Of a stretch of 35,617 bases of DNA, positions 1-9,657 are shown in pieces. The notes under the pieces are model-generated. The model was not told where the DNA came from. It searched no databases and worked only from the letters and a program-made list of their open reading frames with translations. This DNA is from Herbaspirillum frisingense. Lineage in GTDB: Bacteria; Pseudomonadota; Gammaproteobacteria; Burkholderiales; Burkholderiaceae_D. The position numbers and the translations under genes are program-made. The stretch's first letter is position 1, and each line of letters opens with the position of its first letter. The stretch is from assembly GCA_009914615.1 (NCBI GenBank), contig WNDX01000031.1, positions 1-35,617 on the forward strand, in the 5' to 3' direction.

Positions 1-127
1 GTTTGACTACATTGAGGTTGACTACAATCGGATCCGGCTGCACTCGACCCTGGGCTACCTCAGCCCAGAGCAGTACGAGCTGGCCAATGTCGCTTAGATA
101 GGTGTCCGTAAATCAGGGGCAAGATCA
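1..127 (+). mobile_element. Right end of an IS3-family insertion sequence (cut by window edge)
   Basis: The window opens inside an IS3-family element. The transposase stop is at 95-97, and 102-127 reads as a terminal inverted repeat of the type that ends in GGGGCAAGATCA. This matches IS3-group ends that begin TGATCTTGCCCC on the other side. I place the element's end at about 127 because IS3 elements finish in CA. The partner repeat and the target duplication lie outside the window, so the exact end is inferred. Confidence 0.7.
2..97 (+). CDS. IS3-family transposase OrfB, C-terminal 31 residues only
   Basis: The frame starting at base 2 reads 31 codons to a TAG at 95-97. It contains [19 protein letters not shown], the conserved tail of the DDE integrase (rve) domain of IS3-group transposases, which cut and join IS ends. 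The start and catalytic residues lie upstream of the window, so it cannot be said whether the full gene is intact. It reads towards the diguanylate cyclase gene. No terminator is visible between the two, so read-through from the IS is possible. Confidence 0.85.
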   Translation, partial: FDYIEVDYNRIRLHSTLGYLSPEQYELANVA

Positions 128-450
128 CATATTCTCACCAATACTCACAACCAAAACGCAGTCCACGCGCGGGTTTCCGGCCGTCCTTATGCATGAGCGT
201 CATGAAGCAAAGTCAAAAAACTCTCAAACGCGCACGTAAGTAAAAATTAAATCGCGACAAAATTTCCGATTGGAAATGGAATGGAATTTTTCCATTTCAA
301 ATTGCAGAAACTGCTTCGTGCTAGTGCGCACGAACGTGTAAAATCATCTCGCTTCCTTGCTTGATTCATGGCGTGATTCTTGCATAAGTGCTGACTGCGT
401 GAATGGCGAAGCACGAACCGAGTACCGACCATACATAGAACAATGGGCTC
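128..450. other. AT-richer intergenic region between IS end and diguanylate cyclase gene
   Basis: No gene is visible here. The stretch is clearly richer in A/T than its surroundings. It holds an imperfect hairpin (GAAATGGAA at 273-281 with TTCCATTTC at 290-298) and, further down, a perfect inverted repeat and a -10-like hexamer listed separately. It is probably the promoter region of the downstream gene, now next to an IS insertion. Confidence 0.5.
315..344 (+). promoter_or_regulatory. Candidate promoter with inverted repeat upstream of the diguanylate cyclase gene
   Basis: A perfect inverted repeat, TTCGTGC-N6-GCACGAA, occupies 315-334. It is followed five bases later by TAAAAT (339-344), a plausible -10 box. 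The repeat would lie in the -35/spacer zone, where a repressor or activator could act. The -35 itself is poor. The repeat is seen directly; its role is inferred. Confidence 0.35.
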
Positions 451-1518
451 ATGCAGGACATCGACGACGTGATGAAAAAACCGCTGCTCAAGCACCTGGT
501 AGAGATTACCGCCCATCGGGAGCATTCCCGCCTGGCGCTCTCTGTCATCTCGGCTTTGTACCAGCTGACCAATGTGCAGGAAATCCGCATGCTGGAAATC
601 TTCACCATGCGCGATGAGCATTACGTGCAGGAAAAGATAGTGATCCGGGACGGCAACGTCCACACCATCGACGAGCACACCGCGGACGATCCCAAGGAGC
701 CCCTGGCCAGCTATCCGGCCATGATGGCCTGCATCCGCAACCACCTCAACGAATACCTGGAAACCACCGACGAAGGCGCACATGTCCTGTGGCTGCCGGT
801 GTGGTTGCACGGGAAGATGAATTCCTGCGTCGAGATCATCAGCGACAAGCCCTTCGAACCGCAGATGATGGACATGATCCATGGCATCTTCCACGTCTAT
901 TGCAACTACCAGAGCCTGCTCGACTACAGCGAGCGCGATGCGCTGACCGGCCTGTTCAACCGCAAGACCTTCGACGAGCAGTTCACCAAGTACGCCTTCG
1001 CCATCGCGCCGCACGAATCGCACTCGATGGAAAAGGACGATCGTCGCCACGAGGCCACCGACGAGCCCAAGGGCCATTGGCTGGCGGTGGTGGACATTGA
1101 CCATTTCAAGCAGGTCAACGACCGCTACGGCCACCTGTACGGCGACGAAGTGCTGATCCTGGTGGCCAACATCCTGCGTGCCTCGTTCCGCGGGCACGAC
1201 CGCATCTTCCGCTTCGGCGGCGAAGAGTTCGTGATCCTGCTGCGCGCCACCACCCTGACCGACGCCCGCAAGATCTTCGACCGCTTCCGCCAGAACGTAC
1301 AGGAATACGATTTCCCGCAGGTGGGCAAAGTCACCGTCAGCCTGGGCTTCGTCGGCATCTCGCGCGAGACGCCGGTGGTCATCCTCGGCCATGCCGACCA
1401 GGCGCTGTATCACGCCAAGAAGAGCGGCCGCAACCGCATCTGCTTCTACGAGGAACTGGTCAATTCGGGCGTGCTGCGCTCGGGCATCACGACCAACGAC
1501 ACGGTCGAATTCTTTTAG
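451..1518 (+). CDS. Diguanylate cyclase (GAF-like sensor + GGDEF)
   Basis: This 355-aa protein should make cyclic di-GMP from two GTP. Residues 1 to about 165 form a GAF-like sensory part with no membrane segment, so it is probably cytoplasmic. The GGDEF domain follows: metal-binding Asp in VVDIDHF (D215), the active-site signature GGEEF (256-260), and an intact inhibitory I-site RGHD (247-250) exactly five residues before the signature. This predicts an active, product-inhibited enzyme. There is no EAL domain. The ATG at 451 is the first in frame after a stop at 436-438; the ribosome site is weak. Genes on both sides are unrelated and a terminator follows, so it looks monocistronic. The signal sensed by the GAF-like part is unknown. 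Confidence 0.9.
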   Translation: MQDIDDVMKKPLLKHLVEITAHREHSRLALSVISALYQLTNVQEIRMLEIFTMRDEHYVQEKIVIRDGNVHTIDEHTADDPKEPLASYPAMMACIRNHLNEYLETTDEGAHVLWLPVWLHGKMNSCVEIISDKPFEPQMMDMIHGIFHVYCNYQSLLDYSERDALTGLFNRKTFDEQFTKYAFAIAPHESHSMEKDDRRHEATDEPKGHWLAVVDIDHFKQVNDRYGHLYGDEVLILVANILRASFRGHDRIFRFGGEEFVILLRATTLTDARKIFDRFRQNVQEYDFPQVGKVTVSLGFVGISRETPVVILGHADQALYHAKKSGRNRICFYEELVNSGVLRSGITTNDTVEFF

Positions 1519-1549
1519 CTGAGCCGGCGCCGCATCGCCGCTTCTGCCG

Positions 1550-1575
1550 AGCCGCTCATGCGGCTTTTTCTTTTT
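1550..1575 (+). terminator. Rho-independent terminator after the diguanylate cyclase gene
   Basis: AGCCGC-TCAT-GCGGCT forms a 6-bp GC stem (1550-1565) and runs directly into TTTTCTTTTT. It lies 31 bases after the stop codon. Confidence 0.75.
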
Positions 1576-2934
<1,359 letters not shown>

Positions 2935-2964
2935 TCCGCCGTGCCGCGATTTGCGTTGTTGCAA

Positions 2965-3016
2965 GACTGAGGCTTCCTCAGTCCCCTCTTTGGCCCCGCT
3001 TCGGCGGGGCTTTTTT
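2965..3016 (+). terminator. Double-hairpin terminator after ansB
   Basis: Two perfect hairpins lie in tandem: GACTGAGG-CTT-CCTCAGTC (2965-2983) and GCCCCGC-TTCG-GCGGGGC (2993-3010). The second runs straight into six T. It is a textbook intrinsic terminator with an extra upstream stem. Confidence 0.9.
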
Positions 3017-3144
3017 CATACCGCGTTCACTACGCGTTCATGGCGCTTCTTGCCTCCTGTTGCCTCGCAGCAAACGGCGTGCAATCGCCGGAACAATCCT
3101 CCCGCGGACGAAGTCTCATGGTTCTTGAACCAGAGGAGATCGCC

Positions 3145-5910
3145 ATGGACAAACGGCTTGCCTTGCTGACAAGCATCGCTGAACTCAAGAGCTCCCACGA
3201 CGAAGCCGCCGCCATGCTGTCGCGCATCATGCTCAATGCGATCCGCGCCGCCCGGGACGAGGAGGAAGCGCCGCCGCTCAAATCCGTGCGCCAGTACCGC
3301 AAGGCCATCAAGGATCTGAAGATCCAATGCCTGCAGGTGGAGATGATCCTGGCCGAGATCGTCGGCAAGCCGTGGAGCGTCCTTTTCGACATCGCTCGCC
3401 CCTCGCAATGGCTGGAACAGGCGCGGCGGCACGGCAAGCTGCTGCTGGATGCGCCGCTGCAATCCCGCAGCGGCCGCGCGCTGACCGGCGCCGCCACCCT
3501 CTACCGCCTGGAAGAGGCAGAGCACAGCGGCTTTGGCCTGATCGTCAACATGTCCGCCCCTGCCCATGCGGCCGGCCTCGCGGCCCCCGACGACCTGCGC
3601 CTGCGCGATACCCAGCAGCGCGCCGAACTGGCCACCGATGCCGCCGGCCTGGGCATCTGGATGTGGGATGCCGAAAACGACAAGGGCTTCTGGGAAAACG
3701 AACGCATGTATGAGCTGTTCGGCCTGCCAAGCAACTGCGAGCCACTCAGCGCCGGCCGGTTCCAGTCCGACCTGGCGCACCCCGACGACATCCTGGCCCT
3801 GCGTGACGCCCTGGCGCGCTGCGCCGAGGGCCGCTCCCGCCTGCACTACGAAGGCCGCTTCTATCGCGGCGCCGAGCGCGAACTGCGCTGGCTGGAACTG
3901 CGCGGCGAACTGCGCGCCGGCGATGCGCCGGGACAGCGCCGCGTCATCGGCACCGCGGCCGACATCACCGATCGCAAGTGCGCCCAGGCCGCGCTGCTGG
4001 AGGCCCAGGCGCGCATCGACGCCATCCTGATGGCCGGCGAGATCGCCACCTGGACCATCGATATCCCGCGCCAGGTCATCCGCACCGACCAGCATGCCGG
4101 CGAGCTGCCGGGGATCGCTGAGTCGCATCTCTCGGGCACGCTGGAAGCGCATCTGGGCGCCGTCCATGAAGCCGAACGCAGCGCGGTGGCGATGCAGATG
4201 GAAAACGCCATCCACGGCGACGGTCGTTACCAGGCCGCCTATCGGGTGCGCTCCACGCGCGGCGGCCTGCGCCACGTGATCGCGCGCGGCCGTGTCGAAT
4301 ATGCCGAAGACGGCACCCCGCTGCGGCTGACCGGCGCCCTGATCGACGTCACCCGCCAAAAGCATGCCGAAGCGGCATTGCAGGTCAGCCAGGAACGCTA
4401 TCGCACGCTGTTCGAATCCATCGACGAGGGCTTTTGCCTGATCGAAATGCTGTTCGACCGGAACGGCAAACCCTGCGACTATCGCTTCCTGGAAACCAAC
4501 CCCGCCTTCGAGAAGCACACCGGTCTGGTCAACGCGGTCGGCAAGACCATCCTGGAGCTGGCCCCGGGCCAGGATCAGCACTGGTTCGACAAATACGGCC
4601 AGGTCGCCATGAGCGGCCAACCGCTGCGCTTCATCGACGAATCCACGCCGCTGCGGCGCTGGTTCGACGTGCATGCCAGCCGCTTCGGCGCGCCCGCCAA
4701 CCGCCACGTCGCGGTGCTGTTCAACGACATCACCGCGCGTCGCCGCGCCGAGGAAGATCTCAAGCACGCCGCCGCCGAACTGGCCGAATCCGATCGCCGC
4801 AAGACCCAGTTCCTGGCCACCTTGGCGCATGAGCTGCGCAATCCGCTGGCGCCCATCCGCACCGGCCTGGACATCATGCGCATCAACGGCGGCAACGCCG
4901 CCGCCATGGAGCGCGTGCAAGGCATCATGCAGCGCCAGATCACGCAGATGGCGCGTCTGATCGACGATCTGCTGGATATCTCGCGCATCAACAGCGGCAA
5001 GGTGGTGCTGCAGCGCGAGGCGATAGATCTGCGCGAGACGCTGTCGGCGCTGGTGGAGACCATGCAACCGCAGATCGACGCCGCCGGCCACATGCTTTCG
5101 CTAAAGCTGCCGCGCGAGCCGATGCCGATCGATGCCGATGCCACTCGCATCACCCAGATCTTCGGCAACCTGCTCAACAACGCCATCAAGTACACGCCCA
5201 AGGGCGGACGCATCCTGATCTCGGCGCGCCGCCTGGACGGCCAGATGGAAGTCTCGGTGGCCGACACCGGAGTGGGCATTCCGCGCGACGCGCTGGATCA
5301 GGTCTTCGAGATGTTCACGCAAGTCAGCCGCAACATGGGCCAGGCCCAGGGTGGCCTGGGCATCGGCCTATCGCTGGTGCGCAGCCTGGTGGAAATGCAC
5401 GGCGGCACGGTGCGCGCCGACAGCGAGGGCGCGGAAATGGGCAGCACCTTCACGGTAGTCCTCCCCGCACGCCAGCCGGCGGCGGCACCGGGCAACACGG
5501 CGCCGGCCGCGCCGGTCATCACCGGCCCCAAGCCGGTGCGGGTGCTGGTGGCAGACGATAACCGCGATGCCGCGCTGACGCTGGCCGAACTGCTGGAGCT
5601 GCACGGCTACAGCACCGCGGTCGCGCATGACGGCTACCAAGCCGTGGCGCTGGCCAGATCGTTCGCACCGGACGTCGCCTTCCTGGATATCGGCATGCCC
5701 GGGCTGGATGGCTATGCCACCGCCGGTGCGCTGCGCCAGACGGAAGGCATGGCGCACCTGATGCTGGTCGCCCTCACCGGCTGGGCCGCGGCCGAAGACC
5801 GGGAACGCTCGGCGCTGGCCGGCTTCAACGTGCATCTCAAGAAACCGGTCGATACCGACACCCTGCTCGATCTGCTGGCCAAGCTGCCGCTGCAGCGCGA
5901 TGCGGCCTGA
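3145..5910 (+). CDS. Soluble hybrid sensor histidine kinase (N-terminal module, 3 PAS, HisKA, HATPase, REC)
   Basis: A 921-aa two-component kinase with its receiver fused on. Order: an N-terminal helical module (1-71) that recurs as a separate gene at 9249-9488; an unassigned stretch; three PAS-like units (about 155-285, 290-415, 417-545); HisKA with phospho-acceptor H562 in AHELRNPL; HATPase with N box [11 protein letters not shown] (around N679) and G box DTGVGIP (D707); then a receiver with D804-D805, phospho-acceptor D848 and K900. No membrane segment is seen, so it should sense a cytoplasmic signal. No output domain or partner regulator is adjacent. I chose the ATG at 3145 over the longer frame (from 3040) because AGAGGAGAT precedes it and because the paralogue starts at exactly the same point. 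Ligand and target are unknown. Confidence 0.9.
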   Translation: MDKRLALLTSIAELKSSHDEAAAMLSRIMLNAIRAARDEEEAPPLKSVRQYRKAIKDLKIQCLQVEMILAEIVGKPWSVLFDIARPSQWLEQARRHGKLLLDAPLQSRSGRALTGAATLYRLEEAEHSGFGLIVNMSAPAHAAGLAAPDDLRLRDTQQRAELATDAAGLGIWMWDAENDKGFWENERMYELFGLPSNCEPLSAGRFQSDLAHPDDILALRDALARCAEGRSRLHYEGRFYRGAERELRWLELRGELRAGDAPGQRRVIGTAADITDRKCAQAALLEAQARIDAILMAGEIATWTIDIPRQVIRTDQHAGELPGIAESHLSGTLEAHLGAVHEAERSAVAMQMENAIHGDGRYQAAYRVRSTRGGLRHVIARGRVEYAEDGTPLRLTGALIDVTRQKHAEAALQVSQERYRTLFESIDEGFCLIEMLFDRNGKPCDYRFLETNPAFEKHTGLVNAVGKTILELAPGQDQHWFDKYGQVAMSGQPLRFIDESTPLRRWFDVHASRFGAPANRHVAVLFNDITARRRAEEDLKHAAAELAESDRRKTQFLATLAHELRNPLAPIRTGLDIMRINGGNAAAMERVQGIMQRQITQMARLIDDLLDISRINSGKVVLQREAIDLRETLSALVETMQPQIDAAGHMLSLKLPREPMPIDADATRITQIFGNLLNNAIKYTPKGGRILISARRLDGQMEVSVADTGVGIPRDALDQVFEMFTQVSRNMGQAQGGLGIGLSLVRSLVEMHGGTVRADSEGAEMGSTFTVVLPARQPAAAPGNTAPAAPVITGPKPVRVLVADDNRDAALTLAELLELHGYSTAVAHDGYQAVALARSFAPDVAFLDIGMPGLDGYATAGALRQTEGMAHLMLVALTGWAAAEDRERSALAGFNVHLKKPVDTDTLLDLLAKLPLQRDAA

Positions 5911-5941
5911 CGCTGCGTGAAACTGCCTGCAACGGACGCAA

Positions 5942-5971
5942 AAAAAACGGCCGGATGCTCCGGCCGTTTTT
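5942..5971. terminator. Bidirectional intrinsic terminator after the hybrid kinase
   Basis: AAAACGGCCGGA-TGC-TCCGGCCGTTTT is a near-perfect stem with A and T tracts on its two sides. It can stop the plus-strand kinase transcript and also the minus-strand Gly-rich gene, which ends 54 bases away. Confidence 0.9.
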
Positions 5972-6024
5972 CATCGTGCTTTCCGTGAGGAGGGTGCTGC
6001 ACTGAGCTGCGATCCCGATCCGGC

Positions 6025-6597
6025 TTACCTGCCTCCGCCGCCGGCGCCTCCACCACCACCTGCACCACCTGCACCACCTGCAGCACCGCCACCCGCAGCG
6101 CCGCTACCTGCGCCCGTGCCCGCGCCTGATCCCGTGCCGAATCCGGAAGAACCGCTGCCGCCCGTTCCGGTACTGCCACCGGCCGTCCCGGCCCCGGAAG
6201 TGCCCGAACCGGTTGCGCCCGACCCGGCCGTACCGCCGCTGCCCGTCGAGCCGGCGCCGCCGTTCAAACCACCTGTCCCGTAGGAAGACCCGCTACCCGA
6301 GGTGCCGGTGGTCGAACCTGTCGTGCCGCCGGTGGTGGTTCCGCCGGTCGTCCCTGGCGCCTGCGCCGAGCCCGTGCCATACGATCCCGTTGCGGTCCCG
6401 GTTCCGTTCGTGCCCGTACCGGTGCCGGTGCTGCCGGTACCCGTGCTGCCGGCGGTGCCAGTGGTGTAGCCCGGCGTGGTCGTACCGCCGTTGGCGCCGC
6501 CGCCTGCGCCGGTTTGCGCCGCGGCCGTCAGGCTCAGCAAGGCAGCGGCCAACGCGGCCGCGCCCTTCTTCATGGTCTTCGTTGCGGATGTGTTCAT
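6025..6597 (-). CDS. Secreted Gly/Thr/Ser-rich low-complexity protein
   Basis: A 190-aa protein of unknown function. A signal peptide spans about residues 1-28 (basic MKKG, hydrophobic Ala/Leu run, likely cut after TAAA). Everything after it is low complexity, built from G, T, S and A with GTG, GTT, GSG and GGA steps and scattered Tyr, Asn, Pro and Phe. It is essentially uncharged until a final Arg. The tail is nearly all glycine and alanine. No cysteine or known domain is visible. The ATG at 6597 is preceded by AGGAGAG. It sits downstream of the YdeP-type oxidoreductase on the same strand and is separated from the hybrid kinase only by a shared terminator. It may be a surface or matrix protein, but this is a guess from composition. 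Codon repetition makes slippage likely. Confidence 0.75.
   Translation of the reverse strand: MNTSATKTMKKGAAALAAALLSLTAAAQTGAGGGANGGTTTPGYTTGTAGSTGTGSTGTGTGTNGTGTATGSYGTGSAQAPGTTGGTTTGGTTGSTTGTSGSGSSYGTGGLNGGAGSTGSGGTAGSGATGSGTSGAGTAGGSTGTGGSGSSGFGTGSGAGTGAGSGAAGGGAAGGAGGAGGGGGAGGGGR
6054..6080. repeat. Three perfect 9-bp tandem copies inside the Gly-rich gene
   Basis: CACCACCTG occurs three times head to tail at 6054-6062, 6063-6071 and 6072-6080, in the region coding for the Gly/Ala tail. Such in-frame repeats can change copy number and so change tail length without breaking the frame. Confidence 0.85.
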
Positions 6598-6761
6598 GTC
6601 GTCTCTCCTGTTCGTGTCATCACATTGGCAGTCTAGGCAACGCCCCGCACGGGGATAAGTCGGCAGACCGCCAAAACCATCGTGGGACGCCATGCGGCAA
6701 GTCGTCGGCGCGATCCTGCATTGCCGACGGACTGCGCCTACAGGCGCACAAGGCGCCCGAC

Positions 6762-9080
6762 TCAGGCCGCGACTTCCGCGACCTCGACAATCAGTCTCAC
6801 CGGTATCGATTTGGCGGCCGGCACCTTGCTCTCCAGCGCATGATGAGCCAGCGGGATCAGCGCATTGAGCTCGGGGAAGTAGCCCATCACGCAGCCCCGC
6901 GGAATGTCGAAAGGCTCGACCCGCAAGCGCGGCACGCGCCGCTGCACCCCGTCCTGGGAGACCGTCTCGGCAGTAACGAAACTGCCGGCGTCCAGCCCAT
7001 GTTCCAGCATGTCGCGGCGGTTCATCAGCAGCACGCGCCGCGTGCCCCACACGCCGCGGAAGCGGTCGTCCAGCGAATACACCGTGGTATTGAACTGGCT
7101 GTCGCCGCGCACCGTCATCAGGCGCAGCACGCCGGGCGCATCGGCGGGCAGGTCGGGATCCGGATCGAAGCCCTGCGGCGCGATGAAATTGGCCTTGCCG
7201 TTGGGTGTCTTCCAACTGCGCTCGCGGGCGGCCAGCGGACGCGCGAAGCCGCCCGGCTTCCACATGCGGCCGTTGAAGTCGCGGAAGATGTCCGGATAGG
7301 TCGCCTCGATGGCGTCGCGGATACGCGCATAGTCGGCCACCCAGCTATCCCAGTCCACGCGCGGATTGAACGGCAGGATGCGCTTGGCCACCTCGGCCAC
7401 GATGGCCGGTTCCGAGAGCAGATGGTCCGAGGCCGGCTTGGCCATGCCGCGCGAACCGTGCATGCAGCCTGTGCTGTCTTCCACCGCCACCGCCTGCTCG
7501 CCGCTGCTCTGGCGATCGACTTCGATGCGGCCCAGGCAAGGCAAGAGATAAGAGGTTTTGCCGTGAATCACGCAGCTCCGGTTAAGGTGCGTCACCACCT
7601 GCACCGTCAGCGGGATGTCGCGCCACGCCGGCTCGACGCGGCCATGGTCGGGGATCGCGCGCACGAAATTCCCGCCCAGCATGAAGAAGGCCGAGATGCC
7701 GCCGCGCTGCACTTCTTCGCAGGTCTCGACGGTATTGAGCCCCTTCTCCATGGGCGGTTCGAAATGGTAGAGCGCGCGCAGCTTGTCGTTGGGTACCAGC
7801 GCCGGGTTCTCCGTGATGCCCACGGTACGCTGGCCTTGCACGTTGGAGTGACCACGGATCGGGCAGATGCCCGCGCCCGGCTTGCCGATGTTGCCCCGCA
7901 GGAGCAGCAGGTTGGTCAGCATGTGGATGGTGCGCACCGCCTCGCGGTGTTGCGTGATGCCCATGCCATACATCAGCATGGCGGCGCCGGCTGCGACATA
8001 GGTATCGGCAGCCTGCTCCAGTTCGGCGCGCGTCACGCCGGCATGGCGTTCGATCTCGTCCCAGTCGGCATGGCGCGCGGCCTGCGCGAATTCATCGAAG
8101 CCGGCGGTGTGCTCCTCGATGAAGGCGTGATCCACGATGCGCGCGCGGCCGGCGGCGACGGCGGCGTCATCCAAGGCGATGATGTGCTTGGCCATGCCCA
8201 TGACGGCGGCGGTATCGCCGCCTATCTTGATCTGCAGGTATTGCGAACTGATGGCCGTGCGCGTCGGGGTCAGCATCTCCAGCGGCGACTGCGGATTGAC
8301 GAAGCTCTCCAGCCCCCGCTCGCGCAGCGGATTGAAGGTGATCACCGGCACGCCGCGCTTGCGCACCGCTTCCAGCGGATGCAGCATGCGCGGCGCATTG
8401 GTGCCGGTGTTGTGGCCGAAGAAGAGGATGCAATCGGTCTTCTCGAAATCCTCCAGCGAGATCGTGCCCACCGGTACGCCGATGGTCTTGGGCAACGCCA
8501 CCGAGGTCGATTCGTGGCACATGTTGGAACTGTCGGGCAGGTTGTTGCTGCCGTACATGCGCGCCATCAGTTGATACATGTAAGACGTCTCCAGCGAGGC
8601 GCGGCCGGAGGCATAGAACACCACCTTCTTCGGTTCCATCGCTTTAAGCTGCGCGCCGATGTCGTCGAAGGCGGCGCGCCAGGAGACCGGCAAGTAGCGG
8701 TCGCTGGCGGCGTCGTATTTCAGCGGTTCGGTCACGCGGCCGGAAGACTCGAGTTCCAGATCGTTCCAGCTCTCCATTTCGGTGACGGTGTGCGCGGCGA
8801 AGAAATCGGGCGTGGCGCGCTTGTCGGTGATCTCCCAGGCGGTGGCCTTGGCCCCGTTCTCGCAGAATTCGAACATGTGCGGATCGGCCGGCTTGGCCCA
8901 GGAACAGCTGACGCAGGCAAAGCCGTCGGGCTTGTTCTGCTTCAGCAGCACGCGCGTGCCGGCGCCGACCACGCGCTCCTGCAGCAGGATGGAAGTCAGG
9001 GCCTTGACCGAGCCCCAGCCGCCGGCCGAGTTGTTGTATTCGCCGAAGCTGGCCTGCTCCGGAACGTCCTTGGTTTTCAT
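6762..9080 (-). CDS. FdhF/YdeP-type molybdopterin-dependent oxidoreductase
   Basis: A 772-aa cytoplasmic molybdopterin enzyme of the YdeP branch of the formate dehydrogenase alpha-subunit family. The N-terminus carries three cysteines typical of the branch (C56 and C59 in ACVSC, C73 in EFCENGAKA), which may bind an iron-sulfur cluster. C188 in SSNMCHES sits where FdhF has its selenocysteine Mo ligand. Further family stretches include FFGHNTGTNAPRM, RGHSNVQGQRTVG and the C-terminal dinucleotide-binding region (RGDSQFNTTVYS). No signal peptide is seen. The ATG at 9080 follows GGAGATGCGAC; the longer frame has no ribosome site. In E. coli YdeP is linked to acid resistance, but its substrate is unknown. 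No fdhD or electron-transfer partner is adjacent; only a 79-aa kinase-related gene lies 168 bases upstream. Confidence 0.9.
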   Translation of the reverse strand: MKTKDVPEQASFGEYNNSAGGWGSVKALTSILLQERVVGAGTRVLLKQNKPDGFACVSCSWAKPADPHMFEFCENGAKATAWEITDKRATPDFFAAHTVTEMESWNDLELESSGRVTEPLKYDAASDRYLPVSWRAAFDDIGAQLKAMEPKKVVFYASGRASLETSYMYQLMARMYGSNNLPDSSNMCHESTSVALPKTIGVPVGTISLEDFEKTDCILFFGHNTGTNAPRMLHPLEAVRKRGVPVITFNPLRERGLESFVNPQSPLEMLTPTRTAISSQYLQIKIGGDTAAVMGMAKHIIALDDAAVAAGRARIVDHAFIEEHTAGFDEFAQAARHADWDEIERHAGVTRAELEQAADTYVAAGAAMLMYGMGITQHREAVRTIHMLTNLLLLRGNIGKPGAGICPIRGHSNVQGQRTVGITENPALVPNDKLRALYHFEPPMEKGLNTVETCEEVQRGGISAFFMLGGNFVRAIPDHGRVEPAWRDIPLTVQVVTHLNRSCVIHGKTSYLLPCLGRIEVDRQSSGEQAVAVEDSTGCMHGSRGMAKPASDHLLSEPAIVAEVAKRILPFNPRVDWDSWVADYARIRDAIEATYPDIFRDFNGRMWKPGGFARPLAARERSWKTPNGKANFIAPQGFDPDPDLPADAPGVLRLMTVRGDSQFNTTVYSLDDRFRGVWGTRRVLLMNRRDMLEHGLDAGSFVTAETVSQDGVQRRVPRLRVEPFDIPRGCVMGYFPELNALIPLAHHALESKVPAAKSIPVRLIVEVAEVAA

Positions 9081-9248
9081 GTCGCATCTCCGTGCTGGTT
9101 GGCGCGGCGCGCGGATGCAGCGCAGACAAAGGTGACAGGCAGGGCGGCGCATCCTTGCGTCCGATGCGCTTATGGTGGAAGTTTCGCGGGGATTTGACTG
9201 TAGGCGCGCAACGGTTTCGCTTGCGGCCGTTTTCCTACAGCGGGAAGA

Positions 9249-9488
9249 TCATTCGGGAAGGCCGGGCTTGTCGAGCTCGGCCAGCACCATCTCTACCTGC
9301 AGGCATTGGATCTTGAGCGTCTTGATCGCCTTGCGGTAGGCGCGCATGGCCTTGACCTGCGGCACCGCGCCACTGCCTTTGGAAGCGCGCACGGCGTCGA
9401 TCATGATGCCCGACAGAACCACGGTGGCCTGCTCATGCGCGCCCTTGAGCGCGACCAGACTGTCCAGCAAGGCACGCCGTCGTTCCAT
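9249..9488 (-). CDS. Small stand-alone copy of the hybrid kinase N-terminal module
   Basis: A 79-aa protein predicted to be mostly helical, with no signal or membrane segment. Residues 1-71 align without gaps to residues 1-71 of the hybrid kinase at 3145-5910. I count 39 identities, including an almost invariant block [17 protein letters not shown]. No known domain name comes to mind. The start at 9488 follows GGGAGATCGTG, and the kinase gene's ribosome site is similar. It lies upstream of the YdeP-type gene on the same strand. By analogy with stand-alone sensor or dimerisation modules, it could bind the kinase or its ligand. This is inference. It could also be a leftover of a duplicated kinase, although its frame, start and ribosome site are intact. 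Confidence 0.75.
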   Translation of the reverse strand: MERRRALLDSLVALKGAHEQATVVLSGIMIDAVRASKGSGAVPQVKAMRAYRKAIKTLKIQCLQVEMVLAELDKPGLPE

Positions 9489-9582
9489 CACGATCTCCCA
9501 TCGAATTGCGTTTGCGATGAGTTTAACCAAATATGAAGTTTTTTGCTTAATTAAACTTGCTTGCGCGGGCCTTTTTTCAGGC

Positions 9583-9617
9583 AAAAAATAACGAGGCGAC
9601 AATCTCTTGCCGCCTCG
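9583..9617 (-). terminator. Terminator after the catalase-like gene (minus strand)
   Basis: On the minus strand CGAGGCG and CGCCTCG (9617-9611 and 9598-9592) form a 7-bp stem with a 12-base loop, followed by TTATTTTTT. A second perfect 8-bp hairpin, CTGAATGG-TCAGT-CCATTCAG (9641-9661), overlaps the stop codon of the gene. Confidence 0.65.
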
Positions 9618-9657
9618 ACATGCATAGCTTCTCAGCTACGCTGAATGGTCAGTCCAT

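Noticed and set aside
3040..3144. Longer N-terminus for the hybrid kinase starting at 3040
   Set aside because: It starts only a few bases after the ansB terminator and has no ribosome site; 3145 has a good one and matches the paralogue's start.
3016..5091. 691-codon open frame on the minus strand
   Set aside because: It is antisense to the hybrid kinase, whose HisKA, HATPase and receiver motifs are unmistakable.
6213..9197. 994-codon open frame on the plus strand
   Set aside because: It is antisense to the YdeP-type gene and the Gly-rich gene; the minus-strand proteins carry the conserved motifs.
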